64,000 bases of DNA from CAZQVA01 sp964596685. Lineage in GTDB: Bacteria; Chlamydiota; Chlamydiia; Chlamydiales; VFKH01. Location of the stretch: contig CAZQVA010000004.1 of NCBI GenBank assembly GCA_964596685.1, positions 37,303 to 101,302 of the forward strand, given 5' to 3'. The translations under genes and the position numbers were made by a program. The notes beneath the pieces were generated by a model that was not told where the DNA came from, made no database searches, and was given only the letters and a program-made list of their open reading frames with translations. Positions 25,039 through 33,526 of this stretch are shown here, one piece after another (positions within the stretch are counted from its first letter, which is position 1; the number at the start of each line of letters is the position of its first letter).

Positions 25039-26568
25039 ATGGCTAGTCTGAACAGCGTTTCCCAGTGGGACGAAGTCGTCGATGTGTTGATCTGCGGTTA
25101 CGGTTGCGCGGGTGCGTCTGCCGCCATCGAGGCTCGTGACACTGCTCCCGATGCGCGCATCCTGATCGTGGAAAAGGCGCCGCAGGAATTTGCCGGCGGT
25201 AATTGCCGCGTTTCCGGGCAGTCGCTGCTGATTTCAAAGAACAAGGACGCCCTGAAGGATTATCAGCGAAAGATGAGCGCTGCCAATCCCGTCAGCGAGG
25301 AACTGCTCGACGACTGGGCCGACCGGATGGTCAACCTTGAGCCTTGGATTCAGCAGATTGCAGCCGGCGCTGGTCAGGAATTCCTGCGCGGCACGGGTTT
25401 CACCGAGCGCGACGCTGTACTGGAATTCCCGGAACTGGGCGCGCGCGATGCCGTGGCCTACACCTCCACGATCCTGCCGATCCCGTCAGGCGTCTGGTTG
25501 GCCCTGAAGGCTAACGTGGAAAAGCGGAACGTGCCCGTCTGGTTTGATAGCCGACTTGTGGACCTCATCCAGGACCCGGACACGTTGGAAGTTTTCGGCG
25601 CGTGGATCGAACAGAACGGTCAGCGCAAGGCGATCCGCGCCGAACGCGGCGTGATTGTGGCAATCGGGGGCTATGAAGCGTCGCCCCAGATGCAGCGCGA
25701 CTATTATGGCCTGTCGAACGTTGTGCCGCTGGGGACACCGTATAACACGGGGGATGGCCTGCGTATCATGCAGAAGGCTGGCGCGGGCATGTGGCATCTG
25801 CGCAATCAGGGGCAGTCGGGCGGTATCTGGCCGGGTATCCGCCAGCCGCATCAGCAGACCTGCTACTTGCGCAATTTCATGCTGCCGGCGTTCAGCTGGT
25901 TCGACGTCGACAGCGAAGGGCGTCGTTTCTACAACGAGGCGAACGAGCTGCAGTTGACCCACTACAAGGAAAAGAAGCACGGTCGTTTCGTTGATGTGCC
26001 GCTCAACGTGGCCCACCCGGTCCACATGATCTTTGACGAAACCACCCGGCAGGCAGGCAAGCTGGTGCTGGAGGTCATGACCTGGAGCGCGGTTGTCGTT
26101 GCAGAAGAATGGAGCGAGGACAACAGCGCCGAGATTGCTTCCGGCCTCATCCACAAAGCCGACACGATTGCTGAATTGGCTGCCAAGATTGGCGTCGAAG
26201 TGGCCGTTCTTGAGGAACAGGTCGCGCGTTACAACGCAAGTTGCGCCGCCGGCAACGACGAGGTTTTCGGCCGGAATGCGGAAACTCTGCTGCCGGTAGC
26301 CAACGGCCCGTTCTATGCCTTGCCGATCACGCCCGCCATTGTCTGCACCGGCGGCGGTGCACGCCGGAACATGGACGGTGTGGTTTTCGGTCATGACGAC
26401 AAGCCGATTGCGCGGCTCTACGAAGCGGGTGAACTCGGCTCGTTCATTTCCGACCTCTACCAGAACGGGTCGTACCTGACCGAAGCGATGATCACCGGCC
26501 GCGGCGCGGCGCGCAGCGTGCTGGCGCTGGCACCGTCGGTGTTGCCGGCCCCGGCAGGGCAGGCCTGA
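25039..26568 (+). CDS. FAD-binding-2 flavoprotein (fumarate-reductase/KstD-like)
   Basis: A 509-residue flavoprotein. It starts with the dinucleotide fold DVLICGYGCAGASAAIEA and has GGNCRVSGQSLLIS, VIVAIGGYEASPQMQRDYYG and a C-terminal FAD-contact region GELGSFISDLYQNGSYLTEAMITGRGAARS. This is the family of fumarate reductase flavoproteins and ketosteroid dehydrogenases; it would introduce or reduce a C=C bond. ATG 25039 follows TTGGGAG. Two further genes, including membrane protein B, follow on the same strand, so it may pass electrons to that protein. Confidence 0.85.
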   Translation: MASLNSVSQWDEVVDVLICGYGCAGASAAIEARDTAPDARILIVEKAPQEFAGGNCRVSGQSLLISKNKDALKDYQRKMSAANPVSEELLDDWADRMVNLEPWIQQIAAGAGQEFLRGTGFTERDAVLEFPELGARDAVAYTSTILPIPSGVWLALKANVEKRNVPVWFDSRLVDLIQDPDTLEVFGAWIEQNGQRKAIRAERGVIVAIGGYEASPQMQRDYYGLSNVVPLGTPYNTGDGLRIMQKAGAGMWHLRNQGQSGGIWPGIRQPHQQTCYLRNFMLPAFSWFDVDSEGRRFYNEANELQLTHYKEKKHGRFVDVPLNVAHPVHMIFDETTRQAGKLVLEVMTWSAVVVAEEWSEDNSAEIASGLIHKADTIAELAAKIGVEVAVLEEQVARYNASCAAGNDEVFGRNAETLLPVANGPFYALPITPAIVCTGGGARRNMDGVVFGHDDKPIARLYEAGELGSFISDLYQNGSYLTEAMITGRGAARSVLALAPSVLPAPAGQA

Positions 26569-26569
26569 G

Positions 26570-26779
26570 ATGCTGGTCAAGACTCCCGCAATCAAGCTGG
26601 GCGTCGAAGTGCGCGAAAGCCGGGTGGAGGATGGGCGCCTCATCCTCACCGGTGTCGCCAACGCGATGCCTTGTACGGTCGAGATCGGAGGAAAGGAGCT
26701 GATGCGACTTGCGGGCAAGCTGATGCGCCCTGCGGTGGTGGCTCTGGCGCTGCGTTCGATGTTCTCAAAATCCCAATAA
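26570..26779 (+). CDS. small unknown protein
   Basis: A 69-residue protein whose ATG lies two bases after the flavoprotein stop, so it is translationally coupled. It has a short beta-rich N-terminus (VEVRESRVEDGRLILTGVANAMPCTVEIGG) and an amphipathic C-terminal helix (LMRPAVVALALRSMF). No known domain is recognised. Its position between the flavoprotein and membrane protein B suggests a small accessory subunit. Confidence 0.55.
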   Translation: MLVKTPAIKLGVEVRESRVEDGRLILTGVANAMPCTVEIGGKELMRLAGKLMRPAVVALALRSMFSKSQ

Positions 26780-26836
26780 CGGCGATAAGGCGCGCTTCGG
26801 CCCGGCATTCAAAGCTCGAAGTTAAGGAGAAGTTCC

Positions 26837-27529
26837 TTGAGCGATTTTCTGGCAGTCCACGAGCTGGCCATGCTGCGGTTCGCGCACATTCTGGCGATGG
26901 TCTATTGGCTGGGCGGTGAATGGGCTGTCTTCCAGACATCCTACAAGGTCGTTGATCCGGCGCTGCCCGTGGCAGAGCGCGTACGCCATCTCGACACCGT
27001 GTTCCGCATTGACGTTGTCTCGCGGATCGGGATCGTCTCGCTGTTGCCGCTGGGCCTGCACATGGGGCACCTGTGGGGTGTGCAACCCTATGGCGGCAAT
27101 TTCCTCGTCGCGGTCTGGTTGGGTTGGGTGGCCTGGGTGATCGTCACGCTGCTGGCCTTCCGCGACAAGATGCGGCGCAAGGATACCGTGTTCGGCAAAT
27201 TGGAGGACTGGTCGCGCTATCTGGCTATCCCCGCCGTCGTCGGCACCGGCATCACATCTTTGCTGGGCATGGGGCCGTTTGAAGCAAGCGATGGACAGCA
27301 ATGGTATTCGGCAAAGCTGATCGTCTTCGGGCTAAGCCTGATCGTCGGGCTTGTACTTCGATATTATCTGCACGAGTGGCCGGGGATTTTCGCCCGGCTT
27401 GCCAAAGGACCAGACGCCGCTGCCGAGGCACGTCTGGCCGATCTCATCCGCTCAGCCCGGATCGTGGCCGTGATCTACTGGATCACCATTGGTGCCGCTG
27501 GCTTCCTGGGGGCGGTGAAGCCGATCTGA
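26837..27529 (+). CDS. membrane protein B of the four-member paralogous family
   Basis: A 230-residue protein, the closest relative of copy A in the window. The shared blocks are the helix-1 His with YWLGGEWAVFQTSY, FRIDVVSR (D-x3-R), LLPLGLHMG and a C-terminus YWITIGAAGFLGAVKPI. It has about six transmembrane segments. The start is TTG 26837 with AAGGAG at 26824-26829. It ends an operon with the FAD flavoprotein and is followed by a strong terminator. Confidence 0.77.
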   Translation: MSDFLAVHELAMLRFAHILAMVYWLGGEWAVFQTSYKVVDPALPVAERVRHLDTVFRIDVVSRIGIVSLLPLGLHMGHLWGVQPYGGNFLVAVWLGWVAWVIVTLLAFRDKMRRKDTVFGKLEDWSRYLAIPAVVGTGITSLLGMGPFEASDGQQWYSAKLIVFGLSLIVGLVLRYYLHEWPGIFARLAKGPDAAAEARLADLIRSARIVAVIYWITIGAAGFLGAVKPI

Positions 27530-27552
27530 CGCTGGTCAGGCGGATGAAGGAA

Positions 27553-27585
27553 GGGGGCGGTCGTGATCCACGGCCGCCCCCTTTT
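27553..27585 (+). terminator. strong intrinsic terminator
   Basis: GGGGGCGGTC pairs with GGCCGCCCCC around a nine-base loop and is followed by TTTTGTTG. It closes the 25039-27529 operon. Confidence 0.88.
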
Positions 27586-27629
27586 GTTGTGAAATTAACA
27601 TTTGACGGTGAACCCTCCCCGATGAATAT

Positions 27630-27645
27630 ATTTGTCCGTACAAAT
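27630..27645. promoter_or_regulatory. operator palindrome site 3
   Basis: ATTTGTCCGTACAAAT, 16 bases with one mismatched pair at the centre. It lies 56 bases before the ATG of the nitrilase-fold gene and matches the other sites at TTGT...ACAA. Confidence 0.65.
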
Positions 27646-27700
27646 TGACCGCTCCGGGCCACAGCCGGTTCCAGCGGCAAGCAAGCGCAAGGGGTAGGAT

Positions 27701-28843
27701 ATGAGCATTTCGCGACGTGGCATGATGGGAGCCTGCGCGGCCCTGACAACGGCAGCTGCTGCAGGAGTTGGTTCCAGTGCGAAGGCTGCGACAGCCGCAG
27801 GTGCACCTGCGCCGTTGTCGATGCGTCCAGATGGCAGCTATGAAACCGTTGCGCTGGCCAAGGATGCCATCATGCTCGGCGTGGTCCAGTCGCGGGTAGT
27901 GCCGGTCGAGCTGGCGAACCTCAAGCAGTCGCGTTTTGCCAACGTCCAGCACATGGCGGACCTTATCGATCGTGCCAACGGGCTCGTCGGGCACGATATC
28001 CTGTTCTTCCATGAATTCCCGGTCACCGGCTACTATCATGGCTGGAACCTTGACGATGCGCGAAAGGTGGCGATTGAGCTGCCCGGCCCGGAAACGGAAC
28101 TGCTGGCGCGCAAGGCCCGCGAATATGGGTGCTGGCTGGTGTTCGGCTCGTACGTTCGCGATCCGGCCTGGCCGAAGTCACTACTGTCGATCACGGTCAT
28201 CATGAACGACAAGGGAGAAATCGTCGACCGGCACTGGAAGGCGCGGAACCTGAAGGGCTTCTTCGGGGGACGCAAAGAGCTGTTCACCACCACCATATAC
28301 GATGTGCTGGACCGCTATGTGGAAATGTACGGTCCGGATGCGGTCCTGCCTGTCACCCGGACGCCGCTGGGCAACATCGCGACGAGTTCCACACAGAAAG
28401 AACCGGAGCTGTTTCGCGCCTTTGCGATGAAGGGAGCGGAACTGATCCTCCGGACGGCAACGGGTGGTTTCACGCCGCTCGATATCCAGGCAACATCGCT
28501 GTACAACGGCGTGTATACTGCGGTGGCCAACAATGCCGCCTCACCCGAAAATACCCGCTATTTTGCCGATACTGGCGGCGGTGGCAGTGCGATCTATGGG
28601 CCTGACGGGGGTGAACTGGCGAGTGCGAAGCTGGCGTTCGAAACTCTGGTCAGCCAACGGATTCCGATCGGAGCCTTCCGTGCGCGCCATCGTCAGCCGG
28701 TGGTTCATACCGAACTGTTTCTGCCGGTATTTGAGCAATATCGTTCGCAGTATGGCCCGAACTTGTTCGACGCCTATCAGCCTACCGACGCGCTTGATGC
28801 GGGAAGGCACCTTCAGGACAAGGCCCGCTGGCCGCGCACGTAA
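27701..28843 (+). CDS. Tat-exported nitrilase-fold protein 1, catalytic Cys replaced by Ser
   Basis: A 380-residue carbon-nitrogen-hydrolase-fold protein. The N-terminus (SRRGMMGACAALTTAAAAG) is a twin-arginine signal. The catalytic Glu equivalent is in FFHEFPVTGYYHGW and a Lys is retained in HWKARNL. The nucleophile elbow, normally ICxDxRFPE, reads ATSSTQKEPELFR, with Ser where Cys is expected. It shares DVLDRYVEMYGPDAVLPV with the paralogue at 52781. It may be an altered amidase or a non-catalytic binding protein in the periplasm. Confidence 0.75.
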   Translation: MSISRRGMMGACAALTTAAAAGVGSSAKAATAAGAPAPLSMRPDGSYETVALAKDAIMLGVVQSRVVPVELANLKQSRFANVQHMADLIDRANGLVGHDILFFHEFPVTGYYHGWNLDDARKVAIELPGPETELLARKAREYGCWLVFGSYVRDPAWPKSLLSITVIMNDKGEIVDRHWKARNLKGFFGGRKELFTTTIYDVLDRYVEMYGPDAVLPVTRTPLGNIATSSTQKEPELFRAFAMKGAELILRTATGGFTPLDIQATSLYNGVYTAVANNAASPENTRYFADTGGGGSAIYGPDGGELASAKLAFETLVSQRIPIGAFRARHRQPVVHTELFLPVFEQYRSQYGPNLFDAYQPTDALDAGRHLQDKARWPRT

Positions 28844-29314
28844 TCCGCATGCCATCCTCAAACTGTCCAGTTGATCGTTCTTAGGAGCAAGCTGCGTGGC
28901 TGCTTATCTCGTTGTCATTGCCCACGTTGATGATCGTGAGGCTTTCATGGGCGGCTATGCAAGGTTAGCCGCCGCGTTGGTGACCCGGATGGGCGGTCGA
29001 TACCTGCTGCGCGCGCCGGGCGCACTTGGGCTGGAAGGCGATGGTCTGGAGGGCGCTTCGGTCGTCGTCTCCCAGTGGACTGACATGGCCGGGCTGCGGG
29101 CGTTCTGGGAAAGTGAGGAATACGCCCGCATCCGCCCCCTGCGCGAGGGTATTGCCCGCTGCAAGGTTCTGGCATTGGAAAGCCCGGACGCTCCGGCTGT
29201 AGGCGGAGATGCGACAGGGCATGACCGCGCGGCCGCCATCGCAGGAATCGTGGAGGCAGGCGAGCGGTGGAAGTCGAGTTATGCCTCTTGACGTGCTCCC
29301 CTGATTGTTACCAG

Positions 29315-30211
29315 TCAGAGGTAGAGTCTGGCCCCTTCATGATGGTTGTTTGATGGGATGGCAACGTGTCTGGGGGCATGCCCCCAGACACGTTGGCCGG
29401 CGATCTCGGCGGGGGTCTTCCCGCCCAGTTTCGAGTGTGGCCTCACCGTGTTGTAATCGTGCCGCCAGGCGGCCAGCACGAACCGGGCATGAGCCAGCGA
29501 GGTGAACAGGGTCTCGTTGAGGCATTCGTCCCGCAGGCGGCCATTGAAGCTCTCCACGAAGCCATTCTGCATTGGCTTTCCCGGTGCGATGTAGTGCCAC
29601 TCGATCCGTCGCTCCTGCGACCAACGCAGGATGGCCGACGAGGTCAGTTCGGTGCCATTGTCGCTGACCACCGTATGCGGCTTGCCGCGCGTGCCGATAA
29701 GGCTTGTCAGTTCCCGCGCTACCCGTGCTCCCGACAGTGACGTATCGGCCACCAGCGCCAGGCACTCCCGCGTGTAGTCATCAACCACGCACAGGATGCG
29801 GAAGCGCCTACCGCAGATCAGGCTGTCAGAGACGAAGTCGAGCGACCACCGCTGGTTCGGACCATCCGGCAGCACCATCGGTCTGCGCGTGCCCAACGCC
29901 CTCTTGCGCCCGCCACGGCGACGCACGCGCAGGCCCTCCTCGCGGTAGATGCGCAGCAGCTTCTTGTGGTTGGGTGTGATGCCCTCCCGCGCCAGCAGGT
30001 AACCCAGGCGGCGATAGCCGAACCGGCGACGCTCCGCCGCCAACTCGCGCAGCCTTTGCCGCAGAGCCCCGTCATCCGGCCGTGTCGGCTCGTAACGGAT
30101 CACCCTGCGGCTCACACCAACCAGTGCACACGCCCGACGCTCGCTCACCCCGTGATGCTCCCGGGCATGGGCGACGGCTTCCCGCTTGGCGCCGGGCGTT
30201 ACCATTTTTTT
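29315..30211 (-). CDS. IS3 transposase OrfB (frameshift-translated)
   Basis: An rve-type integrase-core transposase. It has RRACALVGVSRRVIRYEP, the catalytic domain with SLDFVSDSLICGRRFR, VVSDNGTELTS and the Glu in PMQNGFVESFNGRLRDECLNE. It is expressed by a -1 shift on an A7 run (30205-30211) at the end of orfA, giving an OrfAB fusion. The 3' end contains a perfect 34-base palindrome (29362-29395). Confidence 0.9.
   Translation of the reverse strand, partial: KKMVTPGAKREAVAHAREHHGVSERRACALVGVSRRVIRYEPTRPDDGALRQRLRELAAERRRFGYRRLGYLLAREGITPNHKKLLRIYREEGLRVRRRGGRKRALGTRRPMVLPDGPNQRWSLDFVSDSLICGRRFRILCVVDDYTRECLALVADTSLSGARVARELTSLIGTRGKPHTVVSDNGTELTSSAILRWSQERRIEWHYIAPGKPMQNGFVESFNGRLRDECLNETLFTSLAHARFVLAAWRHDYNTVRPHSKLGGKTPAEIAGQRVWGHAPRHVAIPSNNHHEGARLYL
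29362..29395. repeat. perfect 34-base palindrome in IS3 element 1
   Basis: CAACGTGTCTGGGGGCA followed by its exact reverse complement, centred at 29378/29379. It lies inside the last codons of orfB. Confidence 0.85.
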
Positions 30212-30465
30212 GATGCCAGATCCTTCAACACGGCATTGTCCAACATGGCCTCGGCCAGCAGCTTCTTCAGCCGCGAGTTCTCCTCCTCGAGCGACCGCAG
30301 CCGCCGGGCCTCGGACACATCCAGACCGCCGAACTTCGACTTCCACTTGTAGAATGTCGCCGAGCTGATCCCGTGGCGGCGGCAGACCTCCACCGTCGCC
30401 ATCCCAGCTTCCTGCTCCTTCAAGATCGCAATGATCTGCTCTTCGTTGAACCTGCTTCGCTTCAT
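30199..30465 (-). CDS. IS3 transposase OrfA
   Basis: An 88-residue helix-turn-helix protein: MKRSRFNEEQIIAILKEQEA, then VCRRHGISSATFYKWKSKFGG and a leucine-zipper-like tail EEENSRLKKLLAEAMLDNAVLKDL. It ends at ASKKW with an A7 slippery run where ribosomes can shift to orfB. ATG 30465 fits the family start. Confidence 0.9.
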   Translation of the reverse strand: MKRSRFNEEQIIAILKEQEAGMATVEVCRRHGISSATFYKWKSKFGGLDVSEARRLRSLEEENSRLKKLLAEAMLDNAVLKDLASKKW

Positions 30466-31081
30466 ATCCGTCCGACTCCTTGCGTCAGACTCTACCAAAA
30501 AGCGGTCACAATTCAGGGGAGCACGTCACTCTGGCGACCTGGTGGCGATGCGCGATCTTTATGCGCCGGACTGCCTGGTCAGCCCCAACGCCGCGCCGTT
30601 GTTGAAAGGGGCCGATGCGGTGATCGATCACTTTGCCCGTCATGCCCGGTCCGGAAACCGGGTCGAGGTGGAATCAGCGATCGAGTCAATCGAGGTTGAA
30701 GGCGCGTTTGGCTATCAGGTGCTGCGCTTTGTGATGTCCATTGTCCCACCGGACCGTGACGCCTACCAGATCGCGGGGCGGACCCTGTTGGTCTACAAGC
30801 GGGGCGACGATGGCAACTGGCGTGTCTGGCGGGACATGGACAACAGCCTGGCCTCGGGCGAGGCCGTTATCTGAACCAGTTGGCTCTGTGATGGAGCCGG
30901 GCGCAGCGCCATGCTCCGCCCGGTTGCCATTCCTGCCCGCAAACGCACAAATGCCATTATCGAGGCGCCTGAATGACTAATCGCCGCGTCAGGAAGCATC
31001 GAAATATCGGCTATTTCCGCGCCTCCTTGCACTGAACGATTTTGCTTCAGATCCCGATGGTGCCGTTCATGCGTTTTCGGC

Positions 31082-31855
31082 CTAACCCATGTAAGCCCCG
31101 CCGCTGACGTGCAGCACATTTCCGGTCATATAACTTGATCCTGGGCCAAGTAGGAACAGGATCGGGCCTGTGACATCGCTGGCCGTCGCCATCCGCGCCA
31201 GCGGGATCTGCGCGAGATATGCGTCCATGTCGAACCGTAGCGGTGCAGCCGGGTCCAGCGCCCGCCCTCGGCCACCTCGCAGGAAGGGGGTGTCCACCGC
31301 GCCGGGCGACACGAAGTTGATCCGCACTCCGGGGGCCAATTCACGCGCGACGGATTGGCCCATCGCGACCATCCCGGCTTTGGCTGCCACATAAGGGGCA
31401 TAACCTGCCTGCGGGATGTAGGCCATGTCGCTTGTCAGCATCACTACGCTTGCTGTGCTGTCATGCTTCAGCAGCGGCACGGCGGCGCGAAGGCACAGCG
31501 TCATCAGCCGCAGGTTGCCATCCAGCACGTCGTCGATCTGCGCGATTTCCCATTGATCGATCGGCTGGCGTGGGCCAGCAAAACCTGAAGCGATGACAAG
31601 GCCGTCGAGCCGTGGGGTGATCTGCGCCACTTGGGCGAACGCCGTAGAGATCGACTCCGGGTCACGCCCATCAAAGGCGATGGCATGGTGTGCAGGGCCG
31701 GGCGCTTCGGCCAGCGAACCGGGCAAGTCCATGGTAATCACCGTACAGCCACCATCGACCAGCGCCCGAACGACGTCTGCGCCGATCCCGCCGCAGGCTC
31801 CCAGCACGGCAATATGGGATCCGGCAGGCGGCATGAACTTTGTTGTGTCAGCCAT
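31082..31855 (-). CDS. short-chain dehydrogenase/reductase 2
   Basis: A 257-residue SDR. It has the NAD(P) motif VLGACGGIGADVV, an NNAG-equivalent VIASGFAGP, the active-site Ser near VVMLTSDMAY, YVAAKAGM with Tyr and Lys, and the C-terminal TGNVLHVSGGAYMG. ATG 31855 overlaps the VOC gene by 8 bases; upstream in-frame starts fall inside that gene. It is the final gene of the ten-gene operon that begins at 40609. Confidence 0.87.
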   Translation of the reverse strand: MADTTKFMPPAGSHIAVLGACGGIGADVVRALVDGGCTVITMDLPGSLAEAPGPAHHAIAFDGRDPESISTAFAQVAQITPRLDGLVIASGFAGPRQPIDQWEIAQIDDVLDGNLRLMTLCLRAAVPLLKHDSTASVVMLTSDMAYIPQAGYAPYVAAKAGMVAMGQSVARELAPGVRINFVSPGAVDTPFLRGGRGRALDPAAPLRFDMDAYLAQIPLARMATASDVTGPILFLLGPGSSYMTGNVLHVSGGAYMG

Positions 31856-32762
31856 ATTCAATACATTCCAGTAGTTCGCCGCTGGGCCCCCGCAGGGTTG
31901 CGGCGCGGCGACCATTGTAGGGGAAACCGGCATGGGCAGCCGGCGGTGCGAGCCATTCTACGTCCAGTGCATCTAGATTGGCGACGCCAATGCTGACCAA
32001 TGCGTTGCCAGGAGGCAGCATAGCATCGTGCTGTGGGCGGGCCTTGGCCTGAGGAGGGTATCCATCCACCTCGAAGATCGTCATCCGCCCGTTCTGTATC
32101 ATCGTCAGATCGGTGCGGTAACTGTCCGGCAGGTCGAAGGCCTGATTGATCATCCTGTAGGTCAGGTTGAACGTGTCGGCAGCCTGCAAGCCCAGATGCC
32201 GCTCATACCAATTGACCGATGCCACCCGATCGGGCGTGGCCAGGATAGCGATGAACAGATGATCCACCGATGACTGTGCGCGGGGCAGATCACAGTTCGG
32301 CATGTCCGCGCGCACTTCGTTCAGATAGACCATTTCCCGGCCGCGGCCCAATATCTGCATCGGAATGAAATAGGCCATTCCCTCCAGCTCGCGCGGCAAG
32401 CCCTGGATCGTAAAGCCCGACTCGTCCAGCCGGTCCGGCCACCCGAACACGTCCTGGACGGTAAGTTCGAAGGCGGCCCAGCCGTGGCTCGTGGTCGGGA
32501 CGAAAGCTGGGCAATCCGGCTGTTCGACCAGACGAAGTGCACAGGGTGACCCGCTTTGCGGTCGAAGAACGGCCATGCGCGAGCCGGCGCTGGCGGGCGC
32601 GCCCCAGGCAGCGGCAAGCCTGTCGTCAATCCGCGAGGCTTCGACCAGTTCCAGACCAAGGACATCGCGGTAGTCCAGGATCGCCGCGTCAAGATCAGGG
32701 GCCACGGACAGGCCGCCCACGATCTGGCCGTGGCGCGGCGGATCTGTAAAGGGCGCGCTCAT
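31848..32762 (-). CDS. two-domain VOC/glyoxalase-fold protein
   Basis: A 304-residue protein with two vicinal-oxygen-chelate modules. The first starts VGGLSVAPDLDAAILDYRDVLGLELVE and the second contains DHLFIAILATPDRVASVNWYERHLGLQ; it ends with LRGPSGELLECIEYG. Members include extradiol dioxygenases, epimerases and lyases. Metal ligands are not certain: a His in VDHLF and a terminal Glu are candidates. It overlaps the enoyl-CoA hydratase gene by 4 bases. Confidence 0.8.
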   Translation of the reverse strand: MSAPFTDPPRHGQIVGGLSVAPDLDAAILDYRDVLGLELVEASRIDDRLAAAWGAPASAGSRMAVLRPQSGSPCALRLVEQPDCPAFVPTTSHGWAAFELTVQDVFGWPDRLDESGFTIQGLPRELEGMAYFIPMQILGRGREMVYLNEVRADMPNCDLPRAQSSVDHLFIAILATPDRVASVNWYERHLGLQAADTFNLTYRMINQAFDLPDSYRTDLTMIQNGRMTIFEVDGYPPQAKARPQHDAMLPPGNALVSIGVANLDALDVEWLAPPAAHAGFPYNGRRAATLRGPSGELLECIEYG

Positions 32763-33526
32763 CGGAAGGCTGGCGGCCGCTTTGCCAGAAACGCACTGAC
32801 GCCTTCTGCAAAGTCATCACCGTCGAAAGCGGCGGCGAATTCAGCGCGGGTGGTATCGTCGTCAGCGACCTGTCCATCCAGAATGCGCTGGACCATCACC
32901 TTGGACATGCGCTGGCTGTGACCCGAAACCGCCACAAGTTCACTTGTGATGCGGTCAAGTGCGGCGGCAGGATCGGTGTCGAGGAGCGTTACCATGCCGA
33001 TCGCGAGCGCCTCTGCCGCGGTCAGCAATGTACCGGTGAACAGGATGCGCTTGGCCTGGGCCGGACCGACCAGGTCGACCAGCAGCTTGGTGTCGTGCAA
33101 GGGATAGACCAGCCCCAATTTGGCCGGGGTGATGCCAAAGCGCGCCTTTGGACCAGCGACGCGGAAATCGCAGGCCAGTGCAATGCCGCAGCCGCCGCCC
33201 ACGCAATCGCCCTCGATGAAGGCAATGGTCGGCTTTGCCGCGCGGGCCAGTTCATGCTGTACGCGATTGATCGCGGCCTGATTGGCGGCGCGCCATTCCC
33301 GATCGCGTGCGCCGGTGGCAAATTCACCAATGTCCGCACCTGCGCAGAATGCGCTGTCCGGTTTGGCCGCGCGCACCACCAGCACATTGACTGCCGGATC
33401 GGCCATCGCCTGGGCCAGAAGTTGCGGGAACAAGTCCCACATTTCCTGGTTGAAGGCATTGCGCTTGTCTGCGCGGTCGATCAGCAGGTGAGCCACCGCA
33501 CCCTGCCGTTCCAGTCGCAGGGTCAT
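32759..33526 (-). CDS. enoyl-CoA hydratase/isomerase family protein
   Basis: A 255-residue crotonase-fold protein. The oxyanion-hole segments are DSAFCAGADIGEF and IEGDCVGGGCGIALACDFRVA; the latter is followed by FGITPAKLGLVYPLHDTKLLVDLVG. ATG 33526 is chosen because it overlaps the upstream stop by 4 bases. The operon also encodes a PaaK-type CoA ligase, which could supply its CoA-ester substrate. Confidence 0.87.
   Translation of the reverse strand: MTLRLERQGAVAHLLIDRADKRNAFNQEMWDLFPQLLAQAMADPAVNVLVVRAAKPDSAFCAGADIGEFATGARDREWRAANQAAINRVQHELARAAKPTIAFIEGDCVGGGCGIALACDFRVAGPKARFGITPAKLGLVYPLHDTKLLVDLVGPAQAKRILFTGTLLTAAEALAIGMVTLLDTDPAAALDRITSELVAVSGHSQRMSKVMVQRILDGQVADDDTTRAEFAAAFDGDDFAEGVSAFLAKRPPAFR

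Larger units (their letters stand above)
29289..30528 (-). mobile_element. IS3-family element 1
   Basis: 1240 bp. Both ends read TGACGTGCTCCCCTGA inward, followed by similar GT-ACC and GGTAGAGTCTG segments. A 4-base target duplication CTCT flanks it (29285-29288 and 30529-30532), so this is a simple, recent insertion. It carries orfA and orfB on the minus strand. Confidence 0.92.
28896..30874 (+). pseudogene. DUF1330-SnoaL fusion gene split by an IS3 element
   Basis: The 5' part (28896-29288, GTG start with AGGAG upstream) encodes a DUF1330-like domain of 131 codons; the stop TGA at 29289 is supplied by the first bases of the insertion sequence. The 3' part (30533-30874) encodes a SnoaL/DUF4440-type NTF2 domain (MRDLYAPDCLVSP...VWRDMDNSL). 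Removing the element and one CTCT copy joins SSYAS to GDLVAM in frame, giving a 244-residue protein. The fusion gene followed the nitrilase-fold gene. Confidence 0.85.

Noticed and set aside
28861..28872. AACTGTCCAGTT as a sixth strong operator before the DUF1330 gene.
   Set aside because: It is a palindrome but shares only the TGTCC half with the operator core and lacks ACAA.
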